Below are positions 18,473 to 29,200 of a stretch of DNA of 43,508 bases, in pieces; the first letter of the stretch is position 1, and every line of letters begins with the position of its first letter. The DNA is from a virus, in IMG/VR virus record IMGVR_UViG_3300030329_002613, positions 1 through 43,508 of that record, one strand, 5' to 3'. A program made the position numbers and the translations under genes. A model generated the notes under the pieces. The model searched no databases. It saw only the letters and a program-made list of their open reading frames with translations, and had not been told where the DNA came from.

Positions 18473-20128
18473 ATGATAGAACAATTTTACCCTTGGTATT
18501 GGAAATTTTACGACATGGCTGAAGATGAAGGCGATGGTGGATATGATGGTGACGCTGGAGATGATACTGGAGAAGATGAAGCAGGAGAAGACGCTCCGCC
18601 TAGCGAAGACACTGATGTTGATAGAAGTTATGGTGCTGATATAGAGGCCCCTGTAAAAACAGCACCAATCAAGTCATCTACAGTTGATGTTTCCGCTATA
18701 ATTGGTAATAAACAGTTATATGGGTTAGAGATAGTATCTATTCATAATCAATCTCTTATAAATCAAGTTTCTGAAAGTAACGTATCTTCAAGCGGAGAAA
18801 AGGCAACAGCAATTATCCGTGGTAATCCTGGTGCTAGATTTTGGTTAAATATAGTTGATGTAGATGATGATACAGTAGTTGATTTACAAAATATACAAAT
18901 AGGAGAATCTGGTAAGTATACTTATTCTATAAATTTTCCTAGATCATCTACCGCTAATAAGTATAAAGTAAATCTAAGAGTTGGAGATGGAACTAAAATT
19001 AATCCTAGTTTACCAACAGCAGATCCAATGTATACTATACACCAACGTGTAGATCCAACGGTTACTTTTGCAAAAGCAACTGGTACAGCTACAGGTGTAA
19101 CATACAGTGGTAATGATGTTACGTTTCAAGCTCCACCCTACCAAACAGTTAACACAAAGACTAATGCTAGACATTCAACGAGTTTATATAGTGGCACTAA
19201 TAATGTAAAATTATATGGAGAATTAACTTATACCGTAACAGCGGCTAAAGGTGGCGCTAAAGTGTATATAAAAGCGCCAAGACCTATGTTTACAAATAGT
19301 ACATTGTTAAGCAGAATTACAACGCAAGAAGTTGTTAATAGTAATATTATACCACTAAATGATGTTACAAATTTATATAAAGGTATGGAGATATTATTTG
19401 GTTCTGTAGAGGTTATTAAAAATTCTTCTGTTGGCGGTAGAACAATAAGATTATCAAACACGAAAGATTTAGTTGTTGGCATGCGACTTAGTGCTGGTGA
19501 TGCGGGTATCAGCCGTTTAACATCTATAAAAGGTGAAAATGAAGTAGAAATATCTCCTTATATAAACATACCCGATAAACAAAAAATTAACTTTTCTAGA
19601 GAACAAAGTAGATTTATTGTTGCATCAGTAGATACTAATTTAAATAATATTACAATTGGTGAATCTATTAGTTTAGACAAATCTACTTTGTTACATATAG
19701 TAAATAATGAAACAGCATTTTTGAACTCGACAACTATATCTAATAGCGGTTCTGCTTCAGCTACGCTAACTAATAATATAACGTTAACAAGATTTGGTTC
19801 TAGAGATGTAACGTTTACACTTCCAACCGATGATGTATTTACTTTAACTCCAAACGCGTACGATCAACGTGTAGAAACCGCTAAAGAAACAGCGGTAAAT
19901 ATTAATGTAATGTTAAATGATAACGATGATAATGTTTCTGGAAAAACACCTTCTACAGTTAGAGAACCTGCTCATGGTAAAATTACAGGCTCGTATGGTG
20001 CGGGGGACGGTACTATAACTTACACTCCTAATGTTGGATTTGTTGGAGAAGATTCTTTTGATTTTAAAGTTAATGATGGTACAACAGATAGTGAAGTAAA
20101 AACAATTTATATAACAGTACATAAATAA
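18473..20128 (+). CDS. Fibre/adhesin-like tail protein with terminal Ig-like domain
   Basis: 551 aa, probably exposed on the tail. Residues 15-55 are an extreme Asp/Glu/Gly tract (EDEGDGGYDGDAGDDTGEDE and on), followed by repeated beta-sandwich segments, and the last about 95 residues match the cadherin-like/bacterial Ig (Big_9/VCBS-type) pattern: AVNINVMLNDNDDN, ITYTPNVGFVGEDSFDF and KVNDGTTDSEVKTIYITV. Such domains mediate calcium-stabilised adhesion in bacterial surface proteins. There is no signal peptide and the neighbours are tail genes, so it is more likely a virion adhesin than a secreted protein. The ATG at 18473 lies 10 bases after the giant tail gene, and its stop overlaps the next start by one base (TAATG). 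Confidence 0.65.
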   Translation: MIEQFYPWYWKFYDMAEDEGDGGYDGDAGDDTGEDEAGEDAPPSEDTDVDRSYGADIEAPVKTAPIKSSTVDVSAIIGNKQLYGLEIVSIHNQSLINQVSESNVSSSGEKATAIIRGNPGARFWLNIVDVDDDTVVDLQNIQIGESGKYTYSINFPRSSTANKYKVNLRVGDGTKINPSLPTADPMYTIHQRVDPTVTFAKATGTATGVTYSGNDVTFQAPPYQTVNTKTNARHSTSLYSGTNNVKLYGELTYTVTAAKGGAKVYIKAPRPMFTNSTLLSRITTQEVVNSNIIPLNDVTNLYKGMEILFGSVEVIKNSSVGGRTIRLSNTKDLVVGMRLSAGDAGISRLTSIKGENEVEISPYINIPDKQKINFSREQSRFIVASVDTNLNNITIGESISLDKSTLLHIVNNETAFLNSTTISNSGSASATLTNNITLTRFGSRDVTFTLPTDDVFTLTPNAYDQRVETAKETAVNINVMLNDNDDNVSGKTPSTVREPAHGKITGSYGAGDGTITYTPNVGFVGEDSFDFKVNDGTTDSEVKTIYITVHK

Positions 20129-20496
20129 TGGCAAATATTACAATATCATTTCCGCATGCTATAAACGTTTCTGTTCAAGTTGGAGATATAGCATATTATA
20201 CTAGTAGCACTAACACGTTGGGTACACATACTCATTCTAATTATGGTGATATAATACAAATAGGTGAAATATTAATTATAGATAGAATTAACAATACTAT
20301 AACATGTGATTGGGCGCCTAAGCCAGCTGGATCAGCATTCCCATCGGTAAATGATTTTATTATGTTTAGCAAAGACAATAAGGTTAATTTAAGCGGTTTA
20401 TTAGGTTATTATGCAAACATACAGTTTGTAAATAATTCAACTGAAGAGGCTGAGTTATTTAGTGTTGGTGCGGATGTATTTGAAAGTAGTAAATAA
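20128..20496 (+). CDS. Small beta-rich virion protein
   Basis: 122 aa of mostly beta propensity, opening MANITISFPHAINVSVQVGD and ending ELFSVGADVFESSK, with an LSGLLGYYANIQFVNNS segment in the C-terminal third. Small proteins with this opening recur next to tail genes in uncultured marine phages (recollection), without an assigned function. There is no signal peptide, no transmembrane segment and no catalytic motif. The start codon overlaps the upstream stop by one base, indicating translational coupling to the fibre-like gene. It is likely a structural accessory protein. Confidence 0.6.
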   Translation: MANITISFPHAINVSVQVGDIAYYTSSTNTLGTHTHSNYGDIIQIGEILIIDRINNTITCDWAPKPAGSAFPSVNDFIMFSKDNKVNLSGLLGYYANIQFVNNSTEEAELFSVGADVFESSK

Positions 20497-20509
20497 TTGC
20501 TAAAAAATG

Positions 20510-20539
20510 TGATTATATTAATACAATTAAATATAATCA
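20510..20539. promoter_or_regulatory. Perfect inverted repeat directly before the cupin gene
   Basis: TGATTATATT (20510-20519) and AATATAATCA (20530-20539) are perfect 10-base inverted copies separated by 10 bases. The right arm ends one base before the ATG at 20541, so either an operator or an mRNA hairpin that hides the start codon is possible. The AT-rich stem makes a weak hairpin and a dyad protein-binding site somewhat more likely. This is the only such symmetric site I found by eye in the structural region. Confidence 0.5.
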
Positions 20540-20540
20540 A

Positions 20541-21005
20541 ATGAAAAAAGAAATAACTCTTAGTAAAAGAGAGGAAATTCAAATATTACAAGATGCTTTA
20601 ATATCTAAAGCTGATGGAGAAAATATTGTCGGGGACGGTAAAACTATTGTTCATAGTGATGAGTTTCCGTTAAAACACACTTTTGCTGATGGGATATACG
20701 TAAGACAAATGGATATGAAAGCTGGGTCAGCAGTAGTAGGAGCTATACATAACCATCTACATGTTTGGTTTTTATTAACTGGTCATTTAGCTGTTGCAAC
20801 GGAAGACGACGTAGAAGAATTTATATCTCCATGTTATGTATTGGCAAAGCCAGGTAGTAAAAGAGTTATTTACGCTATGGAAGATTCTATATTTGTAAAT
20901 ATACATAAGAATCCTAATAACATTAAAGATATAGATAAATTAGAAAAAGAAATTGTTTCTTTTACTTTTGAAGAATATGAAGAATATATTAATAAAAATA
21001 AGTAA
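20541..21005 (+). CDS. Cupin-fold protein
   Basis: 154 aa with one cupin domain. The first conserved cupin motif is visible as GAIHNHLHVWFLLTGHLAV, with H70, H72 and H74 as candidate metal ligands, and the second half has the barrel strands CYVLAKPGSKRVIYAMED and FVNIHKNP. Cupins range from enzymes to binding proteins; nothing here fixes a substrate. In marine phage genomes a small cupin is often found within the tail/ejection gene cluster, so a virion or assembly role is as likely as an enzymatic one. The perfect inverted repeat just ahead of its ATG suggests separate control from the preceding tail genes. The following gene starts 3 bases after its stop. Confidence 0.7.
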   Translation: MKKEITLSKREEIQILQDALISKADGENIVGDGKTIVHSDEFPLKHTFADGIYVRQMDMKAGSAVVGAIHNHLHVWFLLTGHLAVATEDDVEEFISPCYVLAKPGSKRVIYAMEDSIFVNIHKNPNNIKDIDKLEKEIVSFTFEEYEEYINKNK

Positions 21006-21008
21006 GAT

Positions 21009-21719
21009 ATGAGTTTTGTAGTAGCAGGTATAGCTGTTGGCGTTGCCCAAGTAGGTGCTGGTGTAGCAAAAATGATTGGTGCTAAAAAGGCAAGAAAAGA
21101 AGCTGAGAAAAAAGCCAAAGCAGCTAAAGCCGAAATGGATAGGCGTAAACGTGAATATGAGCAGTTAGATATGAGTAATCCTTATGCTGATTTCCAAAAT
21201 CAAATGGCTGAAAACGTTTATGAAGATTTAACGGTTAATCAACAACAAGCTGAGTTCGAACGCTCTCAACAAGAGCAACAAAGAGCAAATATAATGGATA
21301 GGTTAGCTGGTGCAGCTGGGGGATCTGGTATAGCGGCTTTAGCACAACAAATGGCTAATCAAGGTAGTTTACAAGCAAGACAAGCTGCAGCATCAATTGG
21401 ACAGCAAGAAGCTGCTAACCAAAAATTACAAGCGCAAGGAGAATTAATAGTTCAACAAGGTGAGCAAGCAGCACAGCAAAAAAGAGTTGAAGGTGAAATC
21501 ATGTCTCGTGAATGGGAGAAAGAAAGAACACAAACATTATTGGGTATGTCACAACAAGAGACAGCGGCGCATAATCAAGCGGCAGCACAAGCACGCGCTC
21601 AACAAACAGCTGCTTGGGGAGATATCGCGTCAGGTATTTCATCTGGTATAAGTATGGGAATGACAAATAAAATGCCTGGCGCTGGCGGTGGCACTGGCAT
21701 ACAAACCCCAAATGTATAA
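21009..21719 (+). CDS. Probable internal virion (ejection) protein
   Basis: 236 aa. The first 25 residues are a hydrophobic Gly/Ala/Val helix (VVAGIAVGVAQVGAGVAKMI) that could insert into a membrane, followed by a long Gln/Ala/Glu-rich helical region (residues about 30-200) and a Gly-rich end (GMTNKMPGAGGGTGIQ). Membrane-active start plus Gln/Ala-rich coiled coil is the usual look of podovirus core/ejection proteins such as those in the T7 gp14 position. The gene is followed by two further putative internal proteins of increasing size, as in podovirus ejection clusters. There is no catalytic motif. The call is by composition and context. Confidence 0.6.
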   Translation: MSFVVAGIAVGVAQVGAGVAKMIGAKKARKEAEKKAKAAKAEMDRRKREYEQLDMSNPYADFQNQMAENVYEDLTVNQQQAEFERSQQEQQRANIMDRLAGAAGGSGIAALAQQMANQGSLQARQAAASIGQQEAANQKLQAQGELIVQQGEQAAQQKRVEGEIMSREWEKERTQTLLGMSQQETAAHNQAAAQARAQQTAAWGDIASGISSGISMGMTNKMPGAGGGTGIQTPNV

Positions 21720-21730
21720 AAATAAATAAT

Positions 21731-23194
21731 ATGGCAACAGGTTTAGAAGGACAATTAATATATGGAGCTGGTCAAGCAGCAAAATCACACCAGGATATAA
21801 TAGGTACTGGTATGGACGAGGCAATCAAAGGCGTGACCGAAGGTGTTAAGGAAATAGCTACTAAAGCGGGTGAAATCCATCAAGCGAAATTAGCTGAAGA
21901 AGAGAAACTAAAACAAGAGCAAGAAGATCTGGTTAAAGGTTACGATGCTGCGTGGGAAGCTAACTTGACCCAATACATTGAGGACCAAGGTCTACCTATG
22001 GAGGCTTGGAACCAAGCGCATGATTTAGCTGAAGATATAAAAGTAGATCACGATTCTTGCCCAACTGGTCAAGAGGGAAATAGATGTAGAAGAGAGGCAA
22101 CTGTTAAATTAAGAGAAATGGCCGCACAATGGAAAGAAGCTAACGAAGTTTTGGCTAGTGCAGTAGAAACAGCAGGTTTGATGAAATCCGGGAAATTAGA
22201 AGCATCACTTTATGACAACTCCGAAACTGGTATAGAAAATAAGAAGATCTTAAGCGGTTTAAGTAAAGATAATATAACTTCTAGAATGAAAAACGATGCG
22301 GAAATCGAAGAGTTAACCGCACAATTATCAACCGCTGGACCAGATGAACAGATGGCATTAGAACAAGAGATTGCGGCTTTGGAAAAGTCTAATCAACGTG
22401 TAGTTGGTTGGGATATACCTGGAGTAGGTTTTGTAAGTTCTAAAGATGAAAGATTATCAAATTTATATACACTTAAAGCTAATGATGTTGGTGTGACTTA
22501 TGATAAAGGTGTGAGAGATAAGATATCTGGATCTTGGGAGGGTTATAGAACAGGTGCAAAAGACGGAGCGCCTTTTAATATGGCGGTTTCAAAAGGTAAT
22601 TATGAAAACGTAATTAACGAGGACAATATAGCGTCTGTATATTATGACGGGAAAATAACGGGTTCAAGTGAACCACTTAGAGATAATTTAAGGCAACATC
22701 CAATGTTGTATAATGCTAATACAGACACTTATGCGACATACGATAGTTTAGGTATAACTGGTAAAGACAAGGAGGGTTTAGATCTTGATGGAAACGGTGT
22801 TATAAGCGAAGATGAAATGACTAATTTAATAGATGCCTTGTCAGATCCTAAACATCCTAATTTTGATTTTAAAGTAAGTAGAAATGTTGCTGCTGGATAT
22901 ATGGCTTTAAACGAAGAAAAAGAATATAACAAAGTTATATACGGTCAACATTATTACGTAAAGTCTAACGGTGAACCAACAACCCTAGCGGAACAGGAGG
23001 AAATGAGAACAAAAGCAACAACACCTAATGCTAATGAATCTTTAATTGCATTTGAGAAGAGAGGTGGTTGTGTACCTTGTGCGGAGGAATTGGGTATAAC
23101 ATGGAACGACGAAACAAAAACATGGAATAAACCAGAGTTTGAAGCTGAGGATATTATTCAAGAAGGGATTGATAAAGGATTAATCACGGGCTAG
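21731..23194 (+). CDS. Probable internal virion protein with EF-hand loop
   Basis: 487 aa, mostly helical and acidic, no signal peptide. Residues 351-362 read DLDGNGVISEDE, a textbook 12-residue EF-hand calcium loop (Asp 1, 3; Asn 5; Gly 6; Ile 8; Glu 12), flanked by helix-compatible sequence. Other visible features are a Cys pair in HDSCPTGQEGNRCRR near residues 113-120 and a GGCVPCAEELG segment near residue 445. It lies between the smaller ejection-like protein and the 3340-aa giant, so it is probably part of the same internal or ejected set. The calcium site could sense the ion-rich marine exterior or stabilise the fold; this is inference. Confidence 0.6.
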   Translation: MATGLEGQLIYGAGQAAKSHQDIIGTGMDEAIKGVTEGVKEIATKAGEIHQAKLAEEEKLKQEQEDLVKGYDAAWEANLTQYIEDQGLPMEAWNQAHDLAEDIKVDHDSCPTGQEGNRCRREATVKLREMAAQWKEANEVLASAVETAGLMKSGKLEASLYDNSETGIENKKILSGLSKDNITSRMKNDAEIEELTAQLSTAGPDEQMALEQEIAALEKSNQRVVGWDIPGVGFVSSKDERLSNLYTLKANDVGVTYDKGVRDKISGSWEGYRTGAKDGAPFNMAVSKGNYENVINEDNIASVYYDGKITGSSEPLRDNLRQHPMLYNANTDTYATYDSLGITGKDKEGLDLDGNGVISEDEMTNLIDALSDPKHPNFDFKVSRNVAAGYMALNEEKEYNKVIYGQHYYVKSNGEPTTLAEQEEMRTKATTPNANESLIAFEKRGGCVPCAEELGITWNDETKTWNKPEFEAEDIIQEGIDKGLITG

Positions 23195-23206
23195 AAATTA
23201 TAGTTT

Positions 23207-26200
23207 ATGACAGAATTACAAGCTAAAGAAATTATAAGTTATGGTAGATCTCAAGGGTTTACCAAACAGCAGATTATGTCTCTTTTAAATACACGTGCTC
23301 AACAGTTAAAAGAAGCGCAGGCTAAAGCTGATGCCCAAGCTAAAGCCGACACCCAAACTAAAACTGCTGAAACCGAAGTTCAAGCTGAAACTGAAGAAGT
23401 AAAACCTTATGCTTTTAAAACTAGAGCCGAGAAAAAACCGTGGACTATGAAGGAGGAAGCAGAAAAAGTATCATTAGCTAAAGAGGAAGAAGAAAAAGAA
23501 AAAAATAAAAAATTAGAAGAAGAAGCAAAAATTGCTAGTAAAAATGCTATGATTAACGCGGCTATAGATATGAATCCTACTTATCAATTGTTTAAAAAAG
23601 GATCAGAATTATGGCGTGAGTATTTTCCGAAAGATGAAGAGGGAGAAGTGGATGATGGTTTATCTGCAGAGGAAAAAAATAAGAAATATAAAGACACAGC
23701 GGAAAAACATGGGCATAATTTATATGATCAAGATTCGATTGAATCATCTTATTTTAATCTAATAATGCCTAGTTTGAAGGATGCTGCGCTTGCTGGTGTT
23801 CCAAGTAGCGGCGCTGACGCAAAAAAAGCATTAGCTTTACAAATGAAATTTTCAGGAAAATTTCCAGGTGTTGGAATAAATACCGCTACTGGAGAAATTG
23901 ATTTTAAAATATTAGACGCAGATATAGATGCTTCAATAAATTATTTTCAAAACGAAAAGAAAAATAACGCGATTCAAGAATCAATTTTAAATTATCAAAA
24001 TGATGATGGGACAGTAAACCTTGAGCAACAACAAATTGATATTGAGCAAAATGGTAGAAACGCTGGTTATGGATTAGAATACGACCAAGATATAATAGCA
24101 TTACAAGACGCTGGTAAGCATGAAGAGGCGGATAAACTAGCTAAAGAAAAGGGTTATGTAAAACTTGAAGATAGAGAGACGGGTAAACTTATAGGTTACG
24201 TAGAGGAAGATGTAGAAGAAACAGCGCAGATGACAGCAAAACAGTATACCCCAACAACCGTACAACGCATGTATAAAGACGCGTATTTTGATTTAGTTGG
24301 TATGTCTAATATAATCAACGAAGCTGACGATCAAAATATCATGGGTGCAGCTGGTTTGTTGCAAAAAGGCGTAGATTTACTTACTGGTAACTTTGCTGAA
24401 ACAAAACAAGCGGCAAAATTAATAGCTGAACAAGGTGATTTAGTAGCTGGCTTAAAAAAGCTCCCTGGTAATTCGCGGTACGCGAAAGAGTTTAATCAAA
24501 AGCTAATGCAATTCAAAGCAATGAATAGGGCGTTGCAAATAAATATGGATCCTAGCGCGTTAGAAGAAGAAAATATTATTAAAGAAAAATTTATTGCACC
24601 TGCTTTTGGTGTAACAACAAATGACGAGTATGTAGAAGCGTTTAATAATATTAAAGATTTAAATAATATAAGGTCTATGAGTAGTGTAGAAAGACCTGAT
24701 GATTCTATTTTATTTGGACATATATTAAAAGGTATTGCGCCTAAAGGATATCCTATTAGAAATTTAGTAGAAGGTGGGACAGAGGTAACTAGAGATTTAC
24801 TACCATTAATGGCAGAAGTTGCTGTAACTAAGAAAGTTGGTGGAGCAGCGGTATCGCGTTTTGCAGGTAGACTTGCTGCGATGGGCAAAGCTAAAAGTAA
24901 AAGTAGAACATATAGAAACTTTATAAATCTTTACGCTGCAAACGCAGCTAAAAAAACAAGTGATATTGTAAAAGCAGCAGAAAAAACTAGACTTGGTGCA
25001 TTAGGAGTAAGCGCAGCGAAAGAAACCGCGGTGTTAGCTGGAGCAGATATAGTTAGAAAAGAAATAACATCTCCATTGTTTGGATTGGAAGCGCATCCAT
25101 TTGTTATAAATACTGAAACGGGTGATTTTACCCCAACGTTTGCAGCAGCTTTAGGAGCTGGTAATTCTATAGCTAAAGGTGTTACAAGAGATTGGGCTAG
25201 AATGAATAAGGGTTGGTTTGGAACAAAAATGGCTCAAATTAGTGCATTTAATCCATTCCCAACAACTACAGCAAGATGGACTCAAGGTGTTGTAGGTGCT
25301 AGTGCTGGTACAGGTAGTTTTATGTTTGCTAATTTTGTTCAATCAAATCTTGATCAATTACGAAGTGAACACGGGGGTTTTTACAATGTTGATAATGTAA
25401 AGAAAAAGTATCTTGACGAAGTTGATGATAATGGAAACCCGATTTATACTGATGAGCAAGCTACTAAAATGGCTCAACAAGAGTATGATGAAATATTTGG
25501 CTTTGGCCACATGGCAAAAACTTATATTGGCATGAGAATGCTTGGTACGATACCAAAAAGTCAAAACCCATTTGGCGCTTTGGGTACTACTGCAGAGGCT
25601 ATGAGAACTGATATTTTAGCCATGAAGGGATCTACTAAATACACAAGAAAAGCCGCTAAATTAATGGGTATAAAAGAAGGTTCAGACCCAGAAGTGATAG
25701 AGAAAACCAAAGAGGTTTTAATATCTAAAGCTAAGAACGAGACTGAGGTTAAAAAAATAGAGGCGGCAGCGGAAGAATTACACACGTATAATGATATTGC
25801 TCAAGCTAAAAAAATGGCTAAAGAACATAACGTTTACGTAAGTGGTATAATGAACACATCTACATTGGGTAATAAAATTATTTCAGGTCAAAAATTAACA
25901 ACGAAAGAAGCTCAAAAATTTGCTGAATTAACTGAATATGAATACAACTTTATTAAAGCAAAATTAAAACAAAGAGGATCTTCTGTAGAGCAATTAGAAG
26001 TATTGGACGCTCAAAGAGAAGCGTACAAAGGTGTTAGTGATTTAATAGAAGGAGAAAGAATATATGGACCAGCAAAGGCCAAGACCTTTAAGGACATGTT
26101 AGATTACCAAGATATCACTAGTGAAATTAAATCTTTAAAGGAGCAAATAAAAGAAAATCCAGCATCTGAAGGAATAAATAAAAATAAAATAAAAGCTTTA

Positions 26201-29200
26201 GAAGCTAAAAAAGAAGCTCTAAACGAGAAGATGGGTAATGATTACGCTAACTATAAAGCCGAAGTAAAAAGAAAAGCTAAGCAATATAACGATTTAATGA
26301 AGGTTTATAGTGGGCGATTAGAAGCTGATGGTAGGTATGAAGTTATGGGTATAATGCGTTATGCTGAAAAATTAATGCAAAGAGACGCGAGTTTAAAAAC
26401 TATAGAGCAAGCTATGAAAGTAGCTAAGCAAAGTGAAGGTTTTTATGACAGGTATACTGATCAGATATTTATAAATAAAGAAGTATCTAATCGTAATATG
26501 AATCCTGGTACAGCTATGCACGAGGTTATACATCGAGTATTAAGAAATTCATTAAAAAATAAAGAAGGTATATTAACAGAAGCGGGTATAAATGTTATTG
26601 AATCTTTTAGAGATATAATAAAAGCAAAAGATCCTAGAGCTTATGAGATTATAAATAAAAGAGTTGATATTAATTATAAGTACGATTCAAATGGTAAAGA
26701 AAAACCTAAAGAACAATATTACGAAGAATATTTAAATACATATTTCGATGCTTTGACTCGTGAGCAAATCAAGTACAGTAAAACTACTGGTGAAATACTT
26801 TCGGATTTTGTAATGCCTTTTGTTAGAAAAGTACCAGCGTATCAAAATTGGAGACGGGGTAAAAAATATTCTACAGAAACTGGGAAAGATCTTTACAATA
26901 TGATGAGAGACTTTCATAAGAGTAGTAAAGAAGGTCAAGTTGTAGAAGGAGCTGTTGAACTTGGTAAAGAAGGGCCTAAAATGGAAAAGGGTGAAGGCCC
27001 AGTACAACAAGCAAAAGATATACAGTTAAGAGTAGAAGAACAACAAATAAAAAGATTAGGTTATAAAAAGCCAGAAAGAAACCCAGGGGAAAATGACGCT
27101 GCTTACGAAGCTAGGGTAAATGAAACTCCAGTCGCAGAACTTAAAAGACTTACGAAAGCAGAGTGGCAAAGAGAAAATATGAGTGACGCGTATTTGAAAT
27201 TATTTGGAGATAAAGCAATAGGTGTAAAGGGATTATTAGACGGTGTAATATTGGGAGGGAAAACCCCAATTAGCGGTGAGAACGTGTTTGGTAAATCTAA
27301 AGAAAAATTCGTAGAAGATGTTAAAGGCGAGGTTAAAGAGTGGTTTATGAAATTTGACCCAACTTTAAATGATAACTTATCCGCTTACATGAACCTTATG
27401 GTCAGTAAGAAAAAACCTGGTATTCTTGATAAATATGAAAAAGAAAAATTCGCAAAAGATACAGAAGGACGAAAAGAAGATAAAGGTGGAATTCCAAAAG
27501 ATTATGGAGCTGACTTAACTAAAACTCCAGAAGAAATATTAATAGCAAAACAAGAGAGAGAAGCTAGAAAAAAACTAGAAGCTGAAAGAACTTTTAAAAA
27601 AGAATTTGAAAAAGAATTTGGTGATAAAAAAGAATTATTTGATAATGTTAAAGATGTTGTTATAAGAACTTGGAGTGGTAAACTTCCAGAAATAACATCG
27701 GAAAAATTAAAGCCCGCTTTACAAAAAGATTTTAGAAGAGAGCTCATGATCCCAATTAAAAATACAATGGGTACTGGTCCTGAATATATTAAGTTTTTAG
27801 AAAAATTCTATAAATTAAGACGTCATATTCCACAAAAAACTTGGGTTAGATTTGAAAGAAGACAACCTAGAGATGAGAGAATTTTTACAGAAGTTGAGAT
27901 TGAAAGCATGAGTCGTAAGCAAACTAAAAGGGCTATAGAAGAAGGAAGAATACCTAAAGGTACTAATTTAAACGCTGGTAATACTTTGTGGAGATATAAA
28001 GATCCTACACTAGAACAATTTATACAATTCTTCATGGGTGTAGGTACTAAATCTCCATCGTCATCTAAAGGTACTCGCAAGACAGCTTTAGCAGAGGAAA
28101 TTGGTGTTGAATGGGCTTTTGATGCTACATTCGATGCTCTTAGAAACCCGGCGGTTATTAGTAAGAGAGCTGAGGTAAATTCATTGTTAAAAAGAAAAAC
28201 TGTAGAAAACGAATTAGAAGTAATAGGTAAACAATTAGAAAGAAACCCAGATATACAATTTGCAAAAGATGTACTTGAGAAAAGTTCTAGAGAAACTCAA
28301 GATTATTTTTATGCAAATAGACCGGAATTTTTAAATAAAATATACGAGAAAGGTGCTACACCAGAAGGTATAAGTGTTGCTTTTGATATAGCTTATCCAG
28401 CAGGTATAAAAACTAAAGATGGACTAAAATCTTTGAAAAAAGGTATAGTAAAAGAATATCACAAATTGCTAAAACCGTGGTTTGAAATAGATGGAAGATA
28501 TAAAGAACAAAAAAGAGATAGTAAATTCCAAACTATAGAAGAGTATATTGTTAGTACAGATATAGCTAAAGATAATATTGCGGTAAAGAAATTTTTTGGA
28601 ACCAATGATAATACCGCACTTCATAGAAATATCCCCCAAAGAAAACAATACGCAGAATTTAATAGAGATAATCTTTCGATAAAAAAAGAAAATTTAGCTG
28701 TAAAAAAATATGGTAAAAAGTTTGAGGATTTAAACCCTAAACAAAAAGAAGCTGTAAGAGATCAAGCTGTCGTTGATGCTATTAGAACTAAAGGACATGT
28801 AGAGAATGGTGATATCGGTTTTTCTAGATCTATGGTATATTTCAGATCAAAAACAGATAAAGTAAATAAATTATTAAAACAAGGAGTTTGGGCTGGTGAT
28901 CTTGTTGGAGATTATTTATCGGCAGTACACCCAAAACTTGTAGATTACAAAAGACATAAAGCTAATGTTTCAAAAGGTTTACCACCTAGAATTGAATTAA
29001 TATTTAAAGATGGTAAGAGTAGATTTCATAAAATGCCTGAAAGTTCTGTATATGACGGTAAACAAAAGACTACTAAAGAAATGGTTGAGGGTAATATATC
29101 TGAGAAAGAAAAGGCCATGAGAAAAGAGAATGCAGATTTTCATTGGGAGCAAATGATAGAAACTTTTGAGATCGCATCTGATTTGGTAAAAAGTAGTAAT

